Assembly: GCA_034336665.1 (NCBI GenBank)
Contig: CM067590.1
Span: 3,815,748-3,879,747 of the forward strand
Direction of reading: 5' to 3'
DNA length: 64,000 nt
Origin: Luscinia megarhynchos
Taxonomy: Eukaryota > Chordata > Aves > Passeriformes > Turdidae
A program made the position numbers and the translations under genes. Positions 11,001 to 27,264 of this stretch are shown here, in pieces. The notes below the pieces were generated by a model that was not told the DNA's origin, did no database searches, and saw only the letters and a list, made by a program, of their open reading frames with translations. Within the stretch, counting starts at the first letter, position 1. Every line of letters starts with the position of its first letter.

Positions 11001-12134
11001 AAACAAACCACAGTCCCCTTCCCCTGGGGAGGGAGACAGACAATTCCAGTCCAGCCTTGGAAACAGCTAAAGCAGTGCCAGGCTTCAGCCCAGCTCCATT
11101 TTTAAGTGGCTGCGATCAACCAAGTTCAGCTTAGCAGGTCCTGCCGGGCATGGCTGTGAGCAACTCAAAAATCCCCAAAACTTAGGCAGCCAAATGCTGA
11201 GTAACATTTCTAATGCCTGTTCTGTCTTATCCCCCGCCCATGCCGGGGGTGCTGGGCTCTCTCTGGTGCTCTGCAAACACGACAGCCATCATTAAGTGGA
11301 AGTTTGTAAGGCTGCATTAACCCTTTTGGGGGGCAGAGATTCCTTTCTCCTCCCTTTTACAACATCTCAGAGCGCTGCTGAGGGTGATGTCCACTCTGGG
11401 AATCATCAATTCCCAGTTTACACACTTTCACCCCAGCTGAGCACCAGCAACCATGGATGCCACCGATGGAGCAGTCCCTGTGCTGCTCCTGCCCATGCAG
11501 GTGGAATTTATCCCAGGGTTTTGGACACCAATCCCAGCAGGCTCTGGTGGAAAACTGGCACTCGCCTGGTTAACAAGCACAGGGAAGAGGATTGCTCACT
11601 CAATTGCACAAGCTGAACTCCAGCCAGTTCTTGATTTCTTAGAACTAAGTGAAGTGATGTCCCAGACATCACCGCGTCGCCAGTTGGCCGTGTCAGGAGC
11701 CCAGATCCAGCTGTGGCCTGTTCCCAGCCCTGGGAATGGCTCTTGGGAAGGGAAGGATGTGGGTCAGTGGGTGGTGTGGCCCTCAGCTCTGACCTGGGGG
11801 CACTGGAAGGAGAGAGGCTTCAGTGAGGAATCCCCCCGGCCACAGCCCACGGCTGTGACCCTGGGAATGGGGATTCTGGACAAAGATGGGATGGGATGTC
11901 AGACTGGAGCTGCAGGAGGAGTCTGAGGAGCAAGGATGGGAGCTGAAAAGGAGTTCTGGGGGACAAGGATGGAGGTGGGGGGAAATTTGGGGGGGTCAAG
12001 AATGGAAATTAGAGGAGGGCTTGAGGGACCAGGATGGAGATTTTGGGAGGCAAGGATGGGGATTCTGGGGGGGCAAGATTAGGAGCTAAAAGGGAGTTTG
12101 CAGGGCAAGGATGGGAGCTAGAAGGGAATTTTTA

Positions 12135-12398
12135 GGGTCATGAATAGGAGCTGGAAGGAAGTTTTGGGGGGCAAGGATGGGAGCTGGAAGGGGATTTTTA
12201 GGGTCATGAATAGGAGCTGGAAGGAAGTTTTGGGGGGCAAGGATGGGAGCTGGAAGGGGATTTTTAGGGTAATGAATAGGAGCTGGAAGGAAGTTTTGGG
12301 GGGCAAGGATGGGAGCTGGAAGGGGATTTTTAGGGTCATGAATAGGAGCTGGAAGGAAGTTTTGGGGAGCAAGGATAGAGCTCGAGGGGAAATTTGGG
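12135..12398. repeat. 66-bp minisatellite, four copies, upstream of the main ARRDC2 promoter
   Basis: GGGTCATGAATAGGAGCTGG starts at 12135, 12201, 12267 (one C-to-A change) and 12333, an exact period of 66. Because 66 is a multiple of three it keeps long spurious reading frames open on both strands. Looser copies of the GGGCAAGGATGGGAGCTGGA core extend from about 11920 to 12490. Confidence 0.9.
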
Positions 12399-12529
12399 GG
12401 GCCAAGGATGGAACTGGAAGGAAATTTGTGGGGCAAGGACAGAAGCTGGAAAAGGGCTTGCGGGCCAAGGATGGGAGCTGCAGGGAGTCTTGCGGGGGCA
12501 GCACCAGGGGGTCACTGGCAGGGCTCAGC

Positions 12530-16156
<3,627 letters not shown>

Positions 16157-17384
16157 TCTCGTGGAGGCAGAGTGTGACAGCGTGACAATCCCTGGGGATG
16201 GCAGCTTGCACCCTCACAGCACTTGGGTCTGGAAACGGGGATTGGGACCCCGACCCCGCTCACTGCCCTGGGCCACTCCTGCCGTGACTGTGCCACGGGC
16301 CCAGGGCCAGCGCGGGCACGGTGGGAGGACACGAGGGGCTGGCGTGTGGAGCGGCTCCGTGTGTGCCTGGGCAGGACACACAGGGTTCAGAACTGCCCCG
16401 GGATTTTTGGGAATACGAGCCCAGATTGCTCTCCCCTTGCCTGCAGTGCCGCACTCCAAAACTTCTGTCAGCTCCTGGTGTGGAAAACGGGAGCTCAAAG
16501 GCATTTCTCAGGATTACTTGTGAATGTTTGGATGGTGCTCAGGGTTGAGCCCCGGGGCAATGCAGGTGCAGCCCTTCGCCTGTGGCTCACCAGGACTGCA
16601 GGTCCCCCAGGCAGTGAAAGGTCCTTTTCTGGCTGGATGAAGTAGAGGGCTCAGCCACTGCTGATAATCTTTGCCACAAGCCTGTGGGTACCTGCAGGGG
16701 GAATGGTTTGAGCCACTTAACCAAACTCGAAAAGCCTCCAGGGGCTGATACAAGGACTCAGTGAATGAATTTATGACCTGTGGCGGTGTTTTTGGTGCTA
16801 TTTACTAAGAACAAGAAAGCTGGTTCATGAATGTCAGCACCAAACCTGCACAGTGTGCTGGTGCCTGCCCCAAGATGGGGCTGAAACCAGCCCCCAAACT
16901 GTGGTACCAGCACGGGGGGTTGGACTTGTGGCAAGTGGCCAAGGGAGAGAGAGGGAAGGCCAGTCTAAGGCTGGTGGCAGCCACAGGCGCTGGTGGGAGA
17001 TGTGGAGTTGGGATGAATCCTTCCAGGCTGGGAGTCCTTGCTGCCCATAAAGGGCTCGGGGCCCTGGTGGGGTGAGGACACAGCAGCAGCCTGTGTTCAC
17101 TGGGGTGGGAACCAGTGTGGGAAGGGTGAGCTGGATGTTGTGGTGAGGAGCCAGGGGCTGACCCTGCTCACTGCAGGGGGACCTGAGCAGAGTTTGGGGG
17201 CCGAGGACCTTTGCATTCCCTCACTGAGACAATCCCTGGCCATGCACAACCAAAGCCAGCGTGCCTTGGGCTCTGTGCTGGGGTTGCTCAGATGAGTCTT
17301 TTCTATCTGTGAACACTTTTGTAATGACCACTCTTTGTCTCTACTCTTTTTGTACAACTTTTTGGTGGGGAATTTTTTGTCTGA

Positions 17385-17390
17385 AATAAA
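17385..17390 (+). terminator. ARRDC2: ARRDC2 polyadenylation signal (AATAAA)
   Basis: Perfect AATAAA in an AT-rich setting, about 1.23 kb after the ARRDC2 stop. It is followed by CTTTAAACCAAACTG and then T-rich DNA. A 3' UTR from 16157 to about 17405 is inferred. Confidence 0.8.
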
Positions 17391-20300
17391 TTCTTTAAAC
17401 CAAACTGTTGCCTGGATAGTTTTCTGTTCCTCTTTCTGCTTCCTGTAGTCTGGAGCTATGCTGTGGCTGTTGGGATGTGGGAGTGCTCCCTGCTCTCTCT
17501 TCACTGCCCTGCAGGCACCCAGCTCCACCCTGTGCCCAGTTCTGTACTGGGATTAACTGGGTGATTAACTGGGTCACTCGGCCAGCAGTGCTCCCCCCAG
17601 GATTGGTCCCTTGAGCCTCCAGCTCCTCCACATCTGTGCAGTTTTGGCATTTTTTCCCATTACCTGGGATGCAGGGCTGCAAGTAAACCTGTTGTATTTT
17701 TCCACATTTGCTTCCTGTTTGTGGCCAGGCTCCTTGAGGACAGACACATTTTCCTCCATGCCAGAAGCCTGGCAGAGACCCAGCAGGTCCAGCTGGGAGC
17801 TGGGACACTCCTGTGTTGGCTCAGCCAGTCCTAAGGAGGGTTGGGATCAGCCCCATGTTCTGTTGGCTGGGAGCTGCTGACATGTGGGAACAGCAGGGAG
17901 CCGGCATCAGCTGCTTCCTTGGGCTGGAATTTGGTTTTTCACAGCATTTCTGTGCTCCACATCTCTGCTGGGCATGGCAAATCTGAGTGCATACAGGGCA
18001 TGAGTTTTCTCCTGCACGGACTGTGCTGCTTAAAAATACTGCCACTGGAATGTGATTTTTCCCCCCTCACCTCTTTATTTTTTTTTTTTTATTTTTATTT
18101 GCTGAGCTGCTCAGCCCTGCAGCTGGATCAGAGCACGTGCTCCTGCCCTGGGCCAGGGGAGAGAACTTGTCCCTGTGCTTGCCTGTGAGAACCTGGTGCT
18201 CCTGCAACCTTTATTCAAATCTGCTTTTTATTTGGCATCCCTGGTGCTCTGATTAATTTTTCCTGGGGGAGGATTAACCGCCTCACAGGGAATTTGTTTG
18301 CATCCCCGTTTGGGGGGGATCATGTCTGGATCTGCCGCTGGCAGCAGCAGCCGTGGCTTCTTGAGGGTTTTTTGGTGACATCAAAGGGGACACAACGCCC
18401 AGCCCTGCACCCCGCAGGTGAAGATGGCCCCGCAGGCAGCCCTGTGACCAGGCTGATCCCGGCCAGCTCCAGCCGGGCACAAGAGAGCCATTCTGTGCCG
18501 GCAAACGCCGAGCAGCGGGGATGGCCGGGGGCTGCTGGTCAGCCCCGGATCATCTGCCCCGCTGCACAAGGAGATGTTTATTCCCCGGGCAGGGGGGGAG
18601 GCGAGCGCCCCGCACCCCGTGCCCGTCCCGCTGCGTCTTTCTGTGCACCCGCGTCACACGGTGACGGGGACAGGCCATGCCGGCCCGGGGAACCCCGAGC
18701 CTGTGGGACCGATCTCTCCAGCCGGGATTCTTGTGAACGCCTCCAGGTTCTTCTCGTACAGTCAGGCAGAGGCGCAGCGAGGTTGGGAGGGCATGGCCAA
18801 GCTGGGGCTCCTTCCAGGAAAGGGCTGCACTCCTGAATCCCGACCCCTGAGGGGCTAAAAATACCTCGTCTGGACATTTGGAGCCAGGGCACGGTGCAGA
18901 CCCTTCCAGGCAGTGCTTTCACAACTGCTGGCAGTGCTGCCGGTGCTGCCTCCAACCTTCTGTTGTTTATCGGCCCCGGCTCCAAAGTCCTGATTGAACA
19001 GCCCGGGCTGTTCCAGGTTTATTGGCACGGGGGATTTGGGCTCCCCGGGGGTCTGCTGAGCCGGAACGGCCCGTGCCCTGCGCGGCAGCACCGAGACCCG
19101 ACCCCGGGCAGCAGGCGCGTGATGCAATTACAGTGCCGCGATTATTTATAGCTCTTGGCCCCGTGCGCTGGAAAATGCTGCCCAGACCATCCGTCAGAAT
19201 CTGCTCTTTGCGAGGGGAAAACACACCTCCAGCCCTTGCTCTGCTCCTCTAGCCTGTCATTTTTGCTTTTCAGTCCCAAAATTGTGGGACCCCTTTGCCT
19301 GGGCCGCAGGGCTGCCGAGAACCCTCTCCCCACTGCAGGGTGCTGGGACACCCCGGCCCTGCGGCCCCTTTCTGCAGCATTTTGGGGGCTCCCCCTTCCC
19401 CCAGCCCTGCCCGTCCCCGGAGGATGCTCGGTGCCATCCGGTGGCCCCAGCCCGCAGCTGAGGCTGCTGTCCTGTGGCCTGGGGGTCGGTGGCGGGGGAC
19501 GGTGACACGCGAAGCTTGCGGCCGTCCCGGCGCTGGCAGGGACAGAATGTGCCGGGGCTGGCGCAGCCCTGCGAAGGCCGGGATTAGCTGCGCCGCTGCT
19601 GCCTCCGGCCCGGGCGCCCGTCCAGCTCCCAAAACAAGCACCGCCTTCCCCCATCCCAGCTGGGCTGAGCCCTGTGGGGTGCAGCTCACCCCAGAACCTG
19701 CCGAGGGGCACCCACCGGGGGCTGATCTGTTTGCAGGAGGCACGAGTGGTAATGGTAGATTTTGGCCGAAGCGGAATGCCCCGCTCTGTCGGGGTTTAGG
19801 CACTGCCCAAATTCAGCATCTTTGCGCCGGTGGGATGCTGGGCTCGCAGCACTCGCAGCCTGCGGGGCAGCAGTCGGTGCTGACGGAGGGGCACGGGGAC
19901 CTGCCCAGCCCGACTTACAGGGTCCCTGAGCACCGCGGGGACCCGCACAGTCCCAGCAGCCCCAGGCCTTGCTTTGGGTTTGCTACAGCCTCAGAAGCTC
20001 CAGGGCTCGGTCCTGGCAGCATCTTTGGGGTCGGGGACTCTGAGTCTCCCCTTCGTGCGGCAGAGCTCTGCCAGAGCTGCGGGGAGCAGCCGTGCACCCC
20101 GACATGCCGGGGCGGCATCGCGGCCGCCCTCCGCCCGCTGACTCAGCCGCCTGTTTGCCGGAGCTGCTCCCGCCCACGGAAACCGCAGGCAAAGTCCCCG
20201 CACCGCTGCGCCGGGGCTTTTCCCTCCGGCTCGACAGGAATCGCAGCTTTTCCTCAGCCTAGTGCGGGCAGCGAGCCCCTCCGGCTGCGGGGAAAACCTG

Positions 20301-23300
20301 CAGAGAAACCGCAGGATTTTTTTATTCCAAACCGGTTTTTTTAATGCTAAAACACGGGGTCTGGAGTAGCTGGATGGCCGTGTGCACGTGCGACACGTCC
20401 CGTCCCCTGTGAGCATCGTGCCAGCAGCATGGTGACATCACCGGGACACCCCACAAACCCCGATGGTCATCGGTGCTGCCGGTGTTGTCTTTGCAGCAAA
20501 CTGCCACCTTTATTCACTACATCAAAACCAACCCCTTGTTTTTTAGGGTGTGAGTCCACATTTGGGGTCCCTCGCTGTTGGCACTGCCCGGTCCCTTGCA
20601 CAGTCACTCCTCGCTCTCTCCCCTCCTCGGGCAATGGAAAATTTTTGTGACTTTTTGACTTTCCTCCGGTTGTTTGGGAGCGAGGAAGGGGCCGGTGCCG
20701 CGCACAAACATGTCTATGTATAAACACTGGGGACCGCGCCAGGGATGGAGCCGCCGGCACCGGAGCCTCCTCACGGAGCCGGTGTCCCCTCTCCTGCCGG
20801 GACCCCAGTGTGGCGAGCCATGCTCAGTGACCCAGAGCCGTCCTCGTGGGGACGCAAATATTTTGGCTTTGTTAAAAAAAAACCAAAACAACAACACTTA
20901 AAAGAAAAAAAAAATCCTCCCCTCCCGGGTCATCCAGCGGCGGCACGTGATGTGTTGGCACACAAACAGGGAGCTTGGGGACAGCGCCCGCACAGCTGGG
21001 GACGGGGCACGGCTCCCACGCCACGCGCTGGCACTGCGGGTGACACGGCCGTGCCCTGTGCCACGGATGTGGCGCGATGGGACTTTGCTCCCGGCGCCGC
21101 TCCCCGCCCCGGCTGGGTTTGTCACTCCCACAAATCCTAGAAAAGTCCCCGTCCAGCCCCGGGTGGGTGCGCGGCCCCCGCCGTGCCCGGGGGGATGTGG
21201 CACGGTGACATCCCTGACCCCGCAGATAAAACCTTGTTCGTGTGGCACCAGGGAGGAGCGAGGGGCACCCCGGTCACTGGTGAGCTGCTCTGGGTGTCAG
21301 TGGGGACACAGCTGTCACCTCGGCACTGATGGGGCAGCCTTGTCAAACCCCACGGCTCTGATCTCCCCCAAACCCCGACCTCAAAGTCTTCAGAAACCGG
21401 GTTGTGCTCCTTTTTAACTCCCTATCACCCTGCAAGAAGCAGGAAATTTGAGTTGATTTCAACAAAAACAAAACAAAACAAAAAACAAACAAACAAAAAC
21501 CCCAGACCAAGCTCGGTTTGGGAGTAGAGGAAGGGTCCGAGCCAGCTCGCAGGGATGCGCACACATCGCCAGCAGCCTGCAATGGACCCCCTCCCATTTC
21601 CCAGCCTCTTTAGCAAGCCTGAAGGCGTTATCTCTAAGCGCGAGGGGTTATGTGGAGCAGGGAGAGGGATTTTCCTGCTCAGCAGCTGTGTAAATGCCAC
21701 CGCATCCCGGCCCAGCGATGGGGCAGCGATAGCCCGGGGGGTCCCGGCTGGTTGGAGGTGGCTGCGCCGGGCAGTGCCGGTGGGGAGGGCGGTGCGGCGC
21801 CGCCGGACGGTCCCGGAGGGGCTCGAGCCGGTTCCCTCCGCTTTCCCGGCGGTTTTGGCGTGTGAAAAAATGAGGGAGAGTCAATCTGCCTGCGCAGAGC
21901 TGGTAAACACCCTGGGAGCGGATCTGCGAGAAGGGGGGTTGCTCTTGGTCCTGTGTTTATCGCTGCAAAGCTGGGCTGGCGCCTCGCTGGGATGAGACAG
22001 ATGGGGGGAGGCTGCTGGAAAAAGGCGATTTTTTGGGGGCTCTCTGGTTATCGAGATGTCCTTAGCTCAACTCTGACCGTCTGCTTGAGCAAAATATGTT
22101 TATGCTGCAAAACCTCTGGCCGGCTCCGCTGCCAAGGGGGCAGGGAACGCGAGTGGCGATAAGGGCGCAGCGTCCTCCCCTTCCCGATCACCCGATACCC
22201 AGGGGAGCGCACGGAGGCGGCCGCCCGCCTCCCGACACCCTGAGTTTATGATTTCTTTTACTATTATTATAAAGTTTCCGTTGAAATAAAAAACAAAACA
22301 ACAAAAAAAACCACCATAATTCAATAGCTGTCGCTTTGCAGAGCTGCCAAAGCCTGGAAAGCTCCGGCCGTGCCAGGGGCTGAGCTGCCCCTGGGGCTGC
22401 GAGCAGCCATCCGAGAACATTCGAACTGCAGGGAAGAAAACGCTTCCTGCCATGGGGCGGCTGTTCCGGGCAGGGAGAAGATGGTTTTTCAAGCACTTCT
22501 CCCGGCTGGCGTGCTGGGGCTCGCAGCACCCCGGCGGGGCTTGCAGTGATCTGAGCATCCAGCGCCGGCCCGAGGGCAGCTCCGAGCCCCTCTCGGTGCG
22601 GGGGGGAGGATGAAATATTCACTTTCGCTGCTGCTTCGAGCCGTTTTCCGAGGCTGGGTTTGGAAATAGCCGCGGCCCGGGTGAGGCTGCTGCAGCTGAC
22701 GTGAGCAGGAAAGAGCCGGGGCGGCCCCGGGGCCTGTTTGCGAAGTAGAACCGAGTTGTTGTTGTTGTGACACCGAATGGTTGCAAAACGCGGGCGCTGA
22801 AATACCCGTGACTTTCAAAACAAGCTGAGCCCAGCTGCAGCCAGAGGCTCTCTGTCCACATGTGCCCGTCTGTCCAGCTGTGGGCACTGCAGCCCCTTCC
22901 CCACTGGGTTGTCTGTACCAGCAATTCTTGGGGTTTTTTGGGGGTAGAAGAATCTCAGAAGCCTTTTTTATGGAGGAAAAGCCCCAATTCCCCATCTGTA
23001 GAGGTTTCTTACTGCATGGAACTGCCAGGTGTCCTGCCCAGGGGAGCTTTGAAGTGCTTGGGGGGTGGATGAGATGAGCTGTCTGCAGCCCTTGAATTCT
23101 GCTTAGAATATAATAATTAAAAAAAAATCCCAGGGATCAGTTTGTTTGCTTAGGGATTAAGTCACCTAATCTGCCTGGCAGCGGGTGGCATTGTGGAGGT
23201 GGTGGCAGTGATGGCTTTTTGCCCAGCAAATAATCCTGCTCCTGGCCATGGATGGTGGTCAGGCTGGGCTCAAACCTCTCACTGGCATCAGCTCTTCTCC

Positions 23301-23684
23301 AGGATGGGGTTTGGGAGCAGGAAATGGTGCTGGGTGCAGGGAAGGGGTTGGGGGAGGGATGCATGGGTGAGAGAAGGGGCTGGGAAAGGGATGGATGAAT
23401 GAGGGATGGGGTTGCAGAGTTGTGACCTTCTCCTCTGCTCGTGTTAAGGCCAGGCTGTGGCTCTGCAGTTTTCCCCAAGACTTGAAAACAGGTTAGACTT
23501 CTCAACCTGGGAGCAAAACATCTTAATCTGCTGTTAAAATATCAGTCTGGGCCTGCAGGGATGGACCTCTCCTTCTCCAGAGGCTCCAACCCCCCAAGGG
23601 CTGATGTTAATAGGGCTGTGCAAACCCCTCTGGCTATTCTATATCTGAGATCTCATCCCCCAAAACAAGATGGAAATGCCTTCA

Positions 23685-23920
23685 ATTCACACCAGGAGAG
23701 GTTTAGGTTGGATATTAGGAAAAATTTCTTCATGGAAATGATTGTCAAGCAGGCTGCCCTGGGCAGTGGTGGAGTCACCAGCCCTGGAGGGATTTAAAAG
23801 CTGTGTGGCTGTGGCACTTGGGGACATGGGTTAGTGGTGGGCTTGGCAGTGCTGGGTTAGCAGTTGGACTCGATGATCTTAGAGGGCTTTTCCAACCTCC
23901 AATCCTGTGGCTCTATAAAA
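23685..23920 (+). mobile_element. CR1 LINE 3' fragment
   Basis: CACACCAGGAGAGGTTTAGG, then TTGGATATTAGGAAAAATTT, a GGGCAGTGGTGGAGTCACC block and the tail GTTGGACTCGATGATCTTAG. This is the classic CR1 3' UTR order in sense orientation. Confidence 0.95.
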
Positions 23921-25444
23921 TCAAAGCCAAGAGCAAACCCTCAGGCTGCCACCACCTCCCTGCAGCTCCTTCTGGCTGCCCCACCTGCTTCCTTGGGATG
24001 CACTGATGAATTTTCCACTCCACAAGAGCAAGTGGAGCCAGGTCAATCCATGTGCCCATGTCTCCAGTGCCATTTCCTTTTTGGGGACACAGCACAGGGA
24101 CCCCCTGAGAATAGGGAGAGTGGGGGTTTTCCCCTTTAGGGCAGGAATGCTCCACTCTTGTGCCAGCAGATGACATTGCAGCCAGTGGTGTGTGGGCAGT
24201 GCTGGCACCGTTGGGTGTGAACAGGAGACTCCATGGAGTGACTAATGGCACTGGGCTGACCTTTGTCTTCCCTTCTGGGATGGATTTTGGCTTCTTGTCT
24301 CAGAGCTATCCTGGAAGGAGTGCCCCTTTGGTGTAATGAGTCCCTGCTGGGTGTAATGAGCTGTCCTCAGGCTGTGGGTGGCAGTGGCTCTTGCCAGGCC
24401 TAACCACTGCCCTGTGGCACGAACGGGTGCTGTGCTGGGCTAGAGGAGCAGGCAAGGTCATATCCTGGCTGCAAAAGCTGGCCTGGCAGCTGTCCTTGGG
24501 TCACCAAGCTCAGCATGGTGCCTGGGGACTCATTTGGAAACCAGTCCTGTGAAATTTAAACTAATTAGCAAGTCCTGAGCTGCTCACTAGCACTAATTGG
24601 CAAGCCTGGCTTGATTAGTTTTCCCCAGCACGTCCATGGCTCCACATGGCACCGTGTTCCTGGCAGAGCCCTGCCCAGCTTGGGGCACATGAGGGGACAG
24701 AGCACGGGTGGGGACAGGGCCATCCATCCCTGAAGGTGTCAGAGGGGATGTGAGTGGCACCATGGATGGGATGGGTCCCTGAGGAGTGACCCCAGGGGGA
24801 CAGTGAGGGGGGGCTCGTGTCCCCTCCCTGCCCAGGGTGTTTTCAAGGCAGGGGCCAGGCCTGGCTGTCCTGCTGTGATCTTGTTCCACGAGCTGGAATG
24901 ATTAACTGGCACCAGCTCTGGCCGTGTTTACTGCTGCCACCCAACCGTGCTGAGCTCTCAGTGACCCTCAGTGCTTTCTCTCATGGCCCTGACCCCCCAA
25001 ACCGGCTGTAAACAGGGACGGGGCTGAAACCCGAGTGTGCCCGTAACCAGATACTTCCTCCACGTGTGCCTGGTGTGCTCTGAAATGAGCCTGGCATAGC
25101 CCAAAACCCAACAAAATCCCCAAATCTGATCTCTGCTCTGGGCTTCTGTGTAGCAGGGTGCCAGATCTTCCCCCGCCAGCCGAACCCCAGGGGTCTGGGG
25201 GCTGGAGAGGCAAAGCTGCAGTGCACAGGGGCCTGGCACAGACAATCCTGACACACTCCTGACACACACAGGCAGGGAGCGGTGGATTCGCTCTGCCGAG
25301 AGATTGGGAATAGCCCTGGGGACGTGGGGCTGGTGCCACCTCGTGGCTCCACCAGCGGCGGAGCCGGGCTGGACACGAGGGACGGGACACGGCGATGGGG
25401 ACCCGCGTGTGCCCGTCGGGATGAGCCCCCCCAGCCAAGGGAGC

Positions 25445-26285
25445 CGCGGCACCGCAGCCTCCTCATCCCTGGAGGCTGGGAATGGACATAAACCCACCCG
25501 CGGCACCGCAGCCTCCTCATCCCTGCAGCGCTGGGAATGGCCACAAACCCACCCGCGGCACCGCAGCCTCCTCATCCCTGGGGCGCAGGGAATGGCCATA
25601 AACCCACCCGCGGCACCGCAGCCTCCTCATCCCTGGGGCGCAGGGAATGGCCACAAACCCACCCGCGGCACCGCAGCCTCCTCATCCCTGCAGCGCTGGG
25701 AATGGCCACAAACCCACCCCAGGCACCGCAGCCTCCTCATCCCTGGAGCGCTGGGAATGGCCATAAACCCACCCGCGGCACCGCAGCCTCATCGTCCCTG
25801 GAGCGCTGGGAATGGCCATAAACCCACCCCAGGCACCGCAGCCTCCTCCTCATGCCTGGGGGCGCAGGGAATGGCCACAAACCCACCCCAGGCACCGCAT
25901 CCTCCTCATCCCCTGGGGGCGCAGGGAATGGCCACAAACCCACCCCCAGGCACCGCAGCCTCCCTCATCCCTGGAGCGCTGGGAATGGCCATAAACCCAC
26001 CCGCGGCACCGCATCCTCCTCATGCCTGGGGCGCAGGGAATGGCCACAAACCCACCCCAGGCACCGCATCCTCCTCACCCCTGGGGCGCAGGGAATGGCC
26101 ATAAACCCACCCCAGGCACCGCAGCCTCCTCATGCCTGGAGCGCTGGGAATGGCCATAAACCCACCCGCGGCACCGCAGCCTCCTCATCCCTGGAGCGCT
26201 GGGAATGGCCATAAACCCACCCGCGGCACCGCAGCCTCCTCATCCCTGGAGCGCTGGGAATGGCCATAAACCCACCCCGCCCGGG
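25445..26285. repeat. 55-bp intergenic minisatellite, about 15 copies
   Basis: Unit about 54-55 bp: CGGCACCGCAGCCTCCTCAT, CCCTGGAGCGCTGGGAATGG, then CCATAAACCCACCCG. Starts include 25447, 25501 and 25556, continuing to about 26285. Copies differ mainly at two variant blocks (GAGCGCT or GGCGCAG; CCGCGG or CCAGG), suggesting two unit families. The repeat keeps all frames open and produces Pro-rich and Arg-rich spurious frames. Confidence 0.95.
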
Positions 26286-26835
26286 CTGAAGCTCCGCTCG
26301 GCATCGCCGCGGTTTCCGCCCGCGAGTGCCGCTGCTGAGAGCGCACTTTGAGCGAAATACTTTGCAAAACACGAGTGGAGCCAAGGGCAGCAGCGAAGTG
26401 TCAGTGTCGCGAGTGTCAGTGGCTGAGACGCCGCGGCTGTGCCGCCGCTGCCGCACCTGGATTTCCCCGTGTTACTAAACTCACGTAGCTTATAGGTTTT
26501 TAAGGTTTGCTTTTTTGCTCTGTCAGCAAGTATACACCGCCGCGTCAGGCAGACAAAACCACAAATTGCTTTTCATCTCCAGTGCTGTCCCAGATAAGGC
26601 CCGAGGCGGCGGCGTGGCCCCACGGGAAGGGGCTGGGGGGGCCCCATGGATCACCCCCGTCCCGGCTGCCTGGCTGCATCCTCCACAGTGCCGTGGGTTG
26701 AACCTCGGCTCTAAATGCTCCCTGTAATCTGCCTGGGTCAGGCGAGGAAAAACCATCTCAGCCCTGCTGCTTTGTGCAGTTATTTAAATTTTAAATTAAA
26801 AAAAAAAAAAATTTTAATCTGTGTTTTTTTTCCTC

Positions 26836-26841
26836 TTTATT
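26836..26841 (-). terminator. IL12RB1: Candidate IL12RB1 polyadenylation signal
   Basis: TTTATT on the plus strand is AATAAA on the minus strand, 424-429 nt beyond the IL12RB1 stop codon at 27265, in a T-rich context. Confidence 0.6.
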
Positions 26842-27264
26842 TTTTTGCACATTTAAATTTTTTTTCTTTTTTTTTTTCTTTTTGCAGGTAGTTGGTGTTT
26901 GGTGCTGGGGCTTTTTGCATCCCCACCAGGATAATGGTTCCAGAGGTAGCAGCCGGCTGGGATGGAGCTCTGCCTCTCTCCCCAATCCAGGCATGGAAAT
27001 ACCCTCGGTCCTGACGAGACTCTGCAGCTGCTTTCGCTCGGGTTTTATCGCCGGTGAAAGGCTGAGGCTGCGAATTGCATGGGCAAAACTTGTCCCAGTG
27101 CAATGCTGCATCGCCTTCCGTGTCCTGGAAACCAGAAAACCCCCTGAAAGTGCCGGTGCCCCCCGCGGTCTGGGCACTCAGCATCCCACACAGCCACTCC
27201 GCACTCCGTGGGACACCCCCGTGCCCTTCCTGCCCTCAGCCCCGCTGCTCCAGCCTGCTGATGG

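Larger units (their letters stand above)
17406..26835. other. Intergenic 9.4 kb between ARRDC2 and the 3' end of IL12RB1
   Basis: No exon of a recognisable family was found on either strand, although GC-rich DNA leaves long chance reading frames open (for example a 349-codon frame at 19295-20344). From 18.5 to 22.8 kb the DNA is GC- and CpG-rich and contains isolated TGACTCAG, TTATC/GATAA and TGACGTGA motifs. It could hold enhancers, but nothing proves this. A CR1 fragment lies at 23685-23920 and a large 55-bp minisatellite at 25445-26285. Confidence 0.5.

Noticed and set aside
19295..20344. 349-codon plus-strand open frame in the intergenic interval
   Set aside because: A GC-rich chance frame with no recognisable motif and no splice or promoter context; overlapping minus-strand frames are just as long.
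19140..22760. Scattered MEF2-, GATA-, AP-1- and CRE-like motifs as a defined enhancer
   Set aside because: Such short motifs occur by chance at this density; without conservation data I cannot call an element.
25304..26104. 266-codon Pro-rich frame and minus-strand Arg-rich frames
   Set aside because: Produced entirely by the 55-bp minisatellite.
26760..26890. A/T-rich stretch as a retropseudogene tail
   Set aside because: No processed gene body adjoins it; it fits the T-rich 3' end region of IL12RB1 on the minus strand.
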